Source: Bacteroidales bacterium
Lineage (GTDB): Bacteria; Bacteroidota; Bacteroidia; Bacteroidales; GCA-2748055
Length of the DNA stretch: 9,139 nucleotides
NCBI GenBank assembly: GCA_023135025.1
Contig: JAGLTY010000059.1
Coordinates: forward strand, 1-9,139
Direction: 5' to 3'
A program made the position numbers and the translations under genes. Of this stretch, positions 6,196-9,139 are shown piece by piece. The notes beneath the pieces were generated by a model. It was not told the DNA's origin. It was given only the letters and a program-made list of their open reading frames with translations, and made no database searches. Positions within the stretch are counted from its first letter, which is position 1. Every line of letters begins with the position of its first letter.

Positions 6196-6218
6196 CATCT
6201 CTTTTAAAAAATCATACA

Positions 6219-7646
6219 ATGATTCGTAAATCAATCATCCTCTCCTTTGTACTGCTGACTATGGGATTTTCCCTGGCTGCACAGCAGCTCTGGTCGCTGG
6301 AGGGCTGTATTCAGTACGCCATGGAGAACAACATTCAGATCAAACAATCGGTTCTGAATACCGAATATAACGAAAACCTGCTGAAGCGGTCAAAACTTGG
6401 ACAGATCCCCAGCCTGAGTGGAAGTACAAACTACACTTACTCCTGGGGCCGTGCCCTGGACCAGACCACATATCAGTTTACAGACAATCAGCAGATCAAC
6501 TCCATCAGCATGGGGCTCAGCTCCTATACAAATCTTTTCAACGGCCTGCAGGTAAGGAATACCATCCTGCAGAACAAACTGAACCTGATGGCCAGTTATG
6601 AGGATGTTCAGAAAGTAAAGAACGATATCTCCCTCAACATCGCTGCAGCTTATCTGACCATTATGTTCAACAAAGAGCTCCTGGCTGTCACAAAAAATCA
6701 GCTGGAGATCACCGGGCAGCAGGTGGAACGTACCAGGAAGATGGTGGATGCAGGGAAACTTGCCAGGGGAAACTCCCTGGAACTGCAGGCACAGTTCGCC
6801 TCTGAAGAGCTTAACCTGGTAAATGCAGAAAACCAGCTATCCATCTCCCTGCTAAACCTTCAACAGACCCTCGACCTTCCCATCGATACTGCTTTTGATG
6901 TGGTTATCCCGGAATTGGCCGATCCGGATGAAGATCCTTTGGTTGTCGATGCGCTTGAAGTGTACCGAATCGCAGAGCAGGAGATGCCTGAAATCAAAAG
7001 TGCCATGTTGAGTCTTGAGAGTGCCGAAAAAGGGCTGGCCATCGCAAAAGGGGGGCGGTCGCCACAGTTATACCTGTCGGCCAACTTCAACACAGGCTAC
7101 TCCGATATCAGGGAACAGGTGGTAAACCTGAGTGATCCGGTGCAGCTCCCCATCGGTATTACAGCTGGTGGAGAAACAGTATATACCATCGATCCCCAGC
7201 AGATTCCCGAGTATGGGGCTTACCCCTTCTTTGAGCAGATGCGCGACAATACCTCTACCGGTGTTGGACTGGGGCTATCCATCCCCATATTCAATGGCTG
7301 GAATGTTAATACCAATATTGCAAACGCCAGGATCATGCATGAAAACGCACAATTTGATCTGCAAAGTAAAAAGCTTATACTCTATGCCACCATTCAGCAG
7401 GCCTATGCCGATGCGCTGGCCGCCCTGAAAAAGTTCAACGCCACACAGCAGGCACTGACCTCCATGGAGGAGTCTTTCAAATACACCGAAAAGAAATTTG
7501 AGGTGGGATTGGTAAACACTGTCGATTACAACATGTCTAAGAATCAGCTGATTGCCACACAATCTGACCTGCTCCAGGCTAAATATGATTTTATTTTCAG
7601 AACAAAAATTCTCAATTTCTATCAAGGAGAACCCATCACACTTTAA
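6219..7646 (+). CDS. TolC-family outer-membrane efflux protein
   Basis: The product has 475 residues, the usual size for the family. Signal peptide at 1-21 (cleavage likely after SLAA). The mature chain begins with LWSLEGCIQYAMENNIQIKQ (24-43), the common N-terminal helix of TolC-like proteins. Two similar halves follow, each with long heptad-rich helices (48-62, 125-220; 250-278, 365-470) and short strands that would form the outer-membrane barrel (66-112 and 283-360, the latter ending in LGLSIPIFNGW at 351-361). TolC-family proteins trimerise into a channel-tunnel across the outer membrane and periplasm and dock with an adaptor and an inner-membrane pump. The segment 305-345 is an insertion in the second barrel hairpin. 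It is the first gene of the operon; the adaptor starts 12 bases after its stop. Transported substrates cannot be inferred. Confidence 0.92.
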   Translation: MIRKSIILSFVLLTMGFSLAAQQLWSLEGCIQYAMENNIQIKQSVLNTEYNENLLKRSKLGQIPSLSGSTNYTYSWGRALDQTTYQFTDNQQINSISMGLSSYTNLFNGLQVRNTILQNKLNLMASYEDVQKVKNDISLNIAAAYLTIMFNKELLAVTKNQLEITGQQVERTRKMVDAGKLARGNSLELQAQFASEELNLVNAENQLSISLLNLQQTLDLPIDTAFDVVIPELADPDEDPLVVDALEVYRIAEQEMPEIKSAMLSLESAEKGLAIAKGGRSPQLYLSANFNTGYSDIREQVVNLSDPVQLPIGITAGGETVYTIDPQQIPEYGAYPFFEQMRDNTSTGVGLGLSIPIFNGWNVNTNIANARIMHENAQFDLQSKKLILYATIQQAYADALAALKKFNATQQALTSMEESFKYTEKKFEVGLVNTVDYNMSKNQLIATQSDLLQAKYDFIFRTKILNFYQGEPITL

Positions 7647-7658
7647 CATTCCAAATCA

Positions 7659-9008
7659 ATGAAATCAAAAAGATTAATCATCATCATAGGCATCTCAGCT
7701 GTAGTGCTCTTAGGCGTACTTGGCATTGGGAAAAAACAGGGCTGGTTCGGAAACGAGGGATACCTCAAGGTTGCTGTTGAAACTGGTATTGAAAGAGAGA
7801 TTGTGGAGGTCATCACCGCCAATGGGAAAATCCAGCCCGAAACAGAGGTAACCATCTCTCCCGATGTATCAGGCGAAATCGTGGATCTTGTGGTTAAAGA
7901 GGGAGACGAGGTAAAAAAAGGTCAATACCTGCTTAAAATCAAGCCGGAGGCATACCAGATGGCACGAAACCGGGCCGAAGCCTCACTGAACAATGCCAGG
8001 GCCCGGCAAAAGCAGGCAGAAGCCCAATTGGAGATGGCCAATCTTGACCATAAAAGAAACAAACAGCTTTACGCAGACGAGGCCATTTCAACCTCAGAAT
8101 TTGAACAATCCTTCACCTCTTACAATACATCGCTTGCTGAGAAAGAGGCTTCTGAGTTTTCGGTTATGAGTGCACAGGCTACCCTGGACGAAGCGGATGA
8201 GAGCCTGACCAAAACCTCTATTTACGCTCCCATGACCGGTACAGTATCGAGCCTCTCTGTTGAGCTGGGAGAGCGCGTGGTAGGAACATCCATGATGTCG
8301 GGGACAGAGATGCTCCGCATTGCGGACCTGAACCGGATGGAGGTGGAAGTGGAAGTGAATGAGAACGATATTGTTCGTGTAACCAGCCGCGATACTGCTC
8401 TCATTGAGGTGGATGCATATCCCGACACCCGGTTTAAGGGTGTGGTTTCCGAAATTCCGGTCTCTGCAAATATCATGGGGGTAACTACCGACCAGGTCAC
8501 CAATTTTATGGTAAAGATCCTGCTCCTGCCTGAATCGTATGAAGATAAAATTTCCGAAACCAATCCATATCCGCTGCGTCCGGGCATGTCTGCCACAGCA
8601 GATATACAGACGGACCGCAGAACTGGTATATATTCGATTCCCATCCAGGCGGTTACCACAAGAATGGATACCACAGGTACAGCTGCCGAAAAGGAGACCA
8701 ACCAGATGGGACAGGTGAGTTCGGACGGATCTGTCAGTAACAGCCCTGTACCCTCCGTTGCAAAATCCACCAGCGATGAGCCCATGGTTGTGGTATTTAT
8801 CGTATCAGAAGGGAAAGCCTGGATGAAGCAGGTAAAGACAGGTATCCAGGACAATAACTATATTGAAATTACCGAGGGTCTGGATACCGAAGCTGAAATC
8901 ATTGTGGCTCCCTATTCGGCCATTTCACGACAGCTGAAGAATGAACTGCCTGTGGAAATAGTTACTGAGGAAGAGCTCTTCGCGGGTGATAAAAAGAGAA
9001 AGAATTAA
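7659..9008 (+). CDS. HlyD/MacA-type periplasmic adaptor subunit of an efflux system
   Basis: The product has 449 residues. One membrane anchor lies at 5-23 (LIIIIGISAVVLLGVLGI) with a basic cytoplasmic start. Order of domains: membrane-proximal strand 37-57; first half of the lipoyl (barrel-sandwich) domain 58-96 (SPDVSGEIVDLVVKEGDEV); coiled-coil hairpin 97-185, rich in Ala, Glu and Gln; second lipoyl half 186-223 (IYAPMTGTVSSLSVELGERV); beta-barrel 226-330; C-terminal membrane-proximal domain 373-435. A Ser/Thr-rich, poorly ordered insert at 334-372 interrupts the C-terminal part. The coiled coil of about 90 residues is of the MacA kind, which bridges a TolC channel to an ABC or RND pump. 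The gene lies 12 bases after the TolC gene and 6 bases before tsaB. No pump gene is present in the window. Family is certain; the MacA-like subtype is an inference from the coiled-coil length and membrane anchor. Confidence 0.92.
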   Translation: MKSKRLIIIIGISAVVLLGVLGIGKKQGWFGNEGYLKVAVETGIEREIVEVITANGKIQPETEVTISPDVSGEIVDLVVKEGDEVKKGQYLLKIKPEAYQMARNRAEASLNNARARQKQAEAQLEMANLDHKRNKQLYADEAISTSEFEQSFTSYNTSLAEKEASEFSVMSAQATLDEADESLTKTSIYAPMTGTVSSLSVELGERVVGTSMMSGTEMLRIADLNRMEVEVEVNENDIVRVTSRDTALIEVDAYPDTRFKGVVSEIPVSANIMGVTTDQVTNFMVKILLLPESYEDKISETNPYPLRPGMSATADIQTDRRTGIYSIPIQAVTTRMDTTGTAAEKETNQMGQVSSDGSVSNSPVPSVAKSTSDEPMVVVFIVSEGKAWMKQVKTGIQDNNYIEITEGLDTEAEIIVAPYSAISRQLKNELPVEIVTEEELFAGDKKRKN

Positions 9009-9014
9009 CAGAGA

Positions 9015-9139
9015 ATGACCGAACCCCTTATCCTGCATATTGAGACTGCCACCGATATCTGTTCGGCTGCACTTTCAGAAGGGGATCGGCAACTCTCGCT
9101 CGTCGAGAGCAGCCAGGAACGGTCGCATGCTACCCTGTT
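9015..9139 (+). CDS. tsaB: TsaB, tRNA threonylcarbamoyladenosine (t6A) biosynthesis protein, N-terminal fragment
   Basis: The window ends after 41 codons and two bases of a frame that begins at ATG 9015. The visible residues LILHIETATDICSAALSEGD (5-24) match the first ATP-fold strand-turn-strand of TsaB/YeaZ, whose usual form is ILxIDTATxxCSVAL. SHATL near the cut matches the conserved His-containing segment that follows. TsaB pairs with TsaD and TsaE to place the threonylcarbamoyl group on A37 of tRNAs reading ANN codons; it is a structural partner with a degenerate active site. The start lies 6 bases after the adaptor stop codon, with a weak purine-rich stretch (ACAGAGA) upstream, so it is probably translated from the efflux-operon transcript. 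The rest of the gene is outside the window. Confidence 0.85.
   Translation, partial: MTEPLILHIETATDICSAALSEGDRQLSLVESSQERSHATL

Noticed and set aside
7275..7649. 124-codon minus-strand frame inside the TolC-type gene
   Set aside because: The sense frame encodes the conserved C-terminal helices of the family. The antisense frame has no recognisable features.
8222..8854. 210-codon minus-strand open frame within the adaptor gene
   Set aside because: It is long but Ser/Thr-rich and lacks domain features. The plus-strand adaptor has a full set of conserved family motifs across the same bases.

Overview
The window looks like chromosomal DNA of a member of the Bacteroidota. The grounds are near-exact TAnnTTTG (-7) promoter elements in front of several genes, weak or absent Shine-Dalgarno sequences, and several gene products typical of the phylum: a long acyloxyacyl hydrolase-type barrel, a PorT-like small outer-membrane barrel, and a TolC/HlyD pair followed by tsaB. 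Species cannot be read from the sequence.

Layout: (1) 1-82 holds the 3' end of a tRNA gene (probably tRNA-Gln) and a strong intrinsic terminator. (2) 83-719 is a gene-poor stretch of about 640 bases with a 19-bp tandem repeat, a 9-bp inverted repeat and a possible 24-residue membrane microprotein on the minus strand. (3) 735-1853 (+) is an outer-membrane acyloxyacyl hydrolase (PagL-like lipid A deacylase family). (4) It converges on 1963-4167 (-), a large membrane-anchored TPR protein with a TolB-like N-terminal domain. (5) A 210-base divergent spacer leads to two plus-strand genes for exported proteins: a small lipocalin-like protein (4378-4848) and an outer-membrane beta-barrel (4879-5505). 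(6) 5499-6167 (-) is a YgjP/SprT-type zinc metallopeptidase whose stop codon overlaps the end of the barrel gene. (7) 6219-9139 (+) is a tight operon: TolC-type outer-membrane channel, HlyD/MacA-type periplasmic adaptor, then the start of tsaB, which is cut by the window edge.

Most of the genes concern the cell envelope: lipid A remodelling, small outer-membrane or periplasmic proteins, and tripartite efflux. The exceptions are tsaB and ygjP. I see no insertion sequence, CRISPR array, toxin-antitoxin pair, phage gene or obvious defence system. Most of the window is ordinary chromosome. The points most worth checking are the candidate microprotein, the PagL-like protein lacking the expected acidic residue at the aligned position, the nearly leaderless promoter in front of it, and the TolC/HlyD pair that runs into tsaB without an inner-membrane pump gene.
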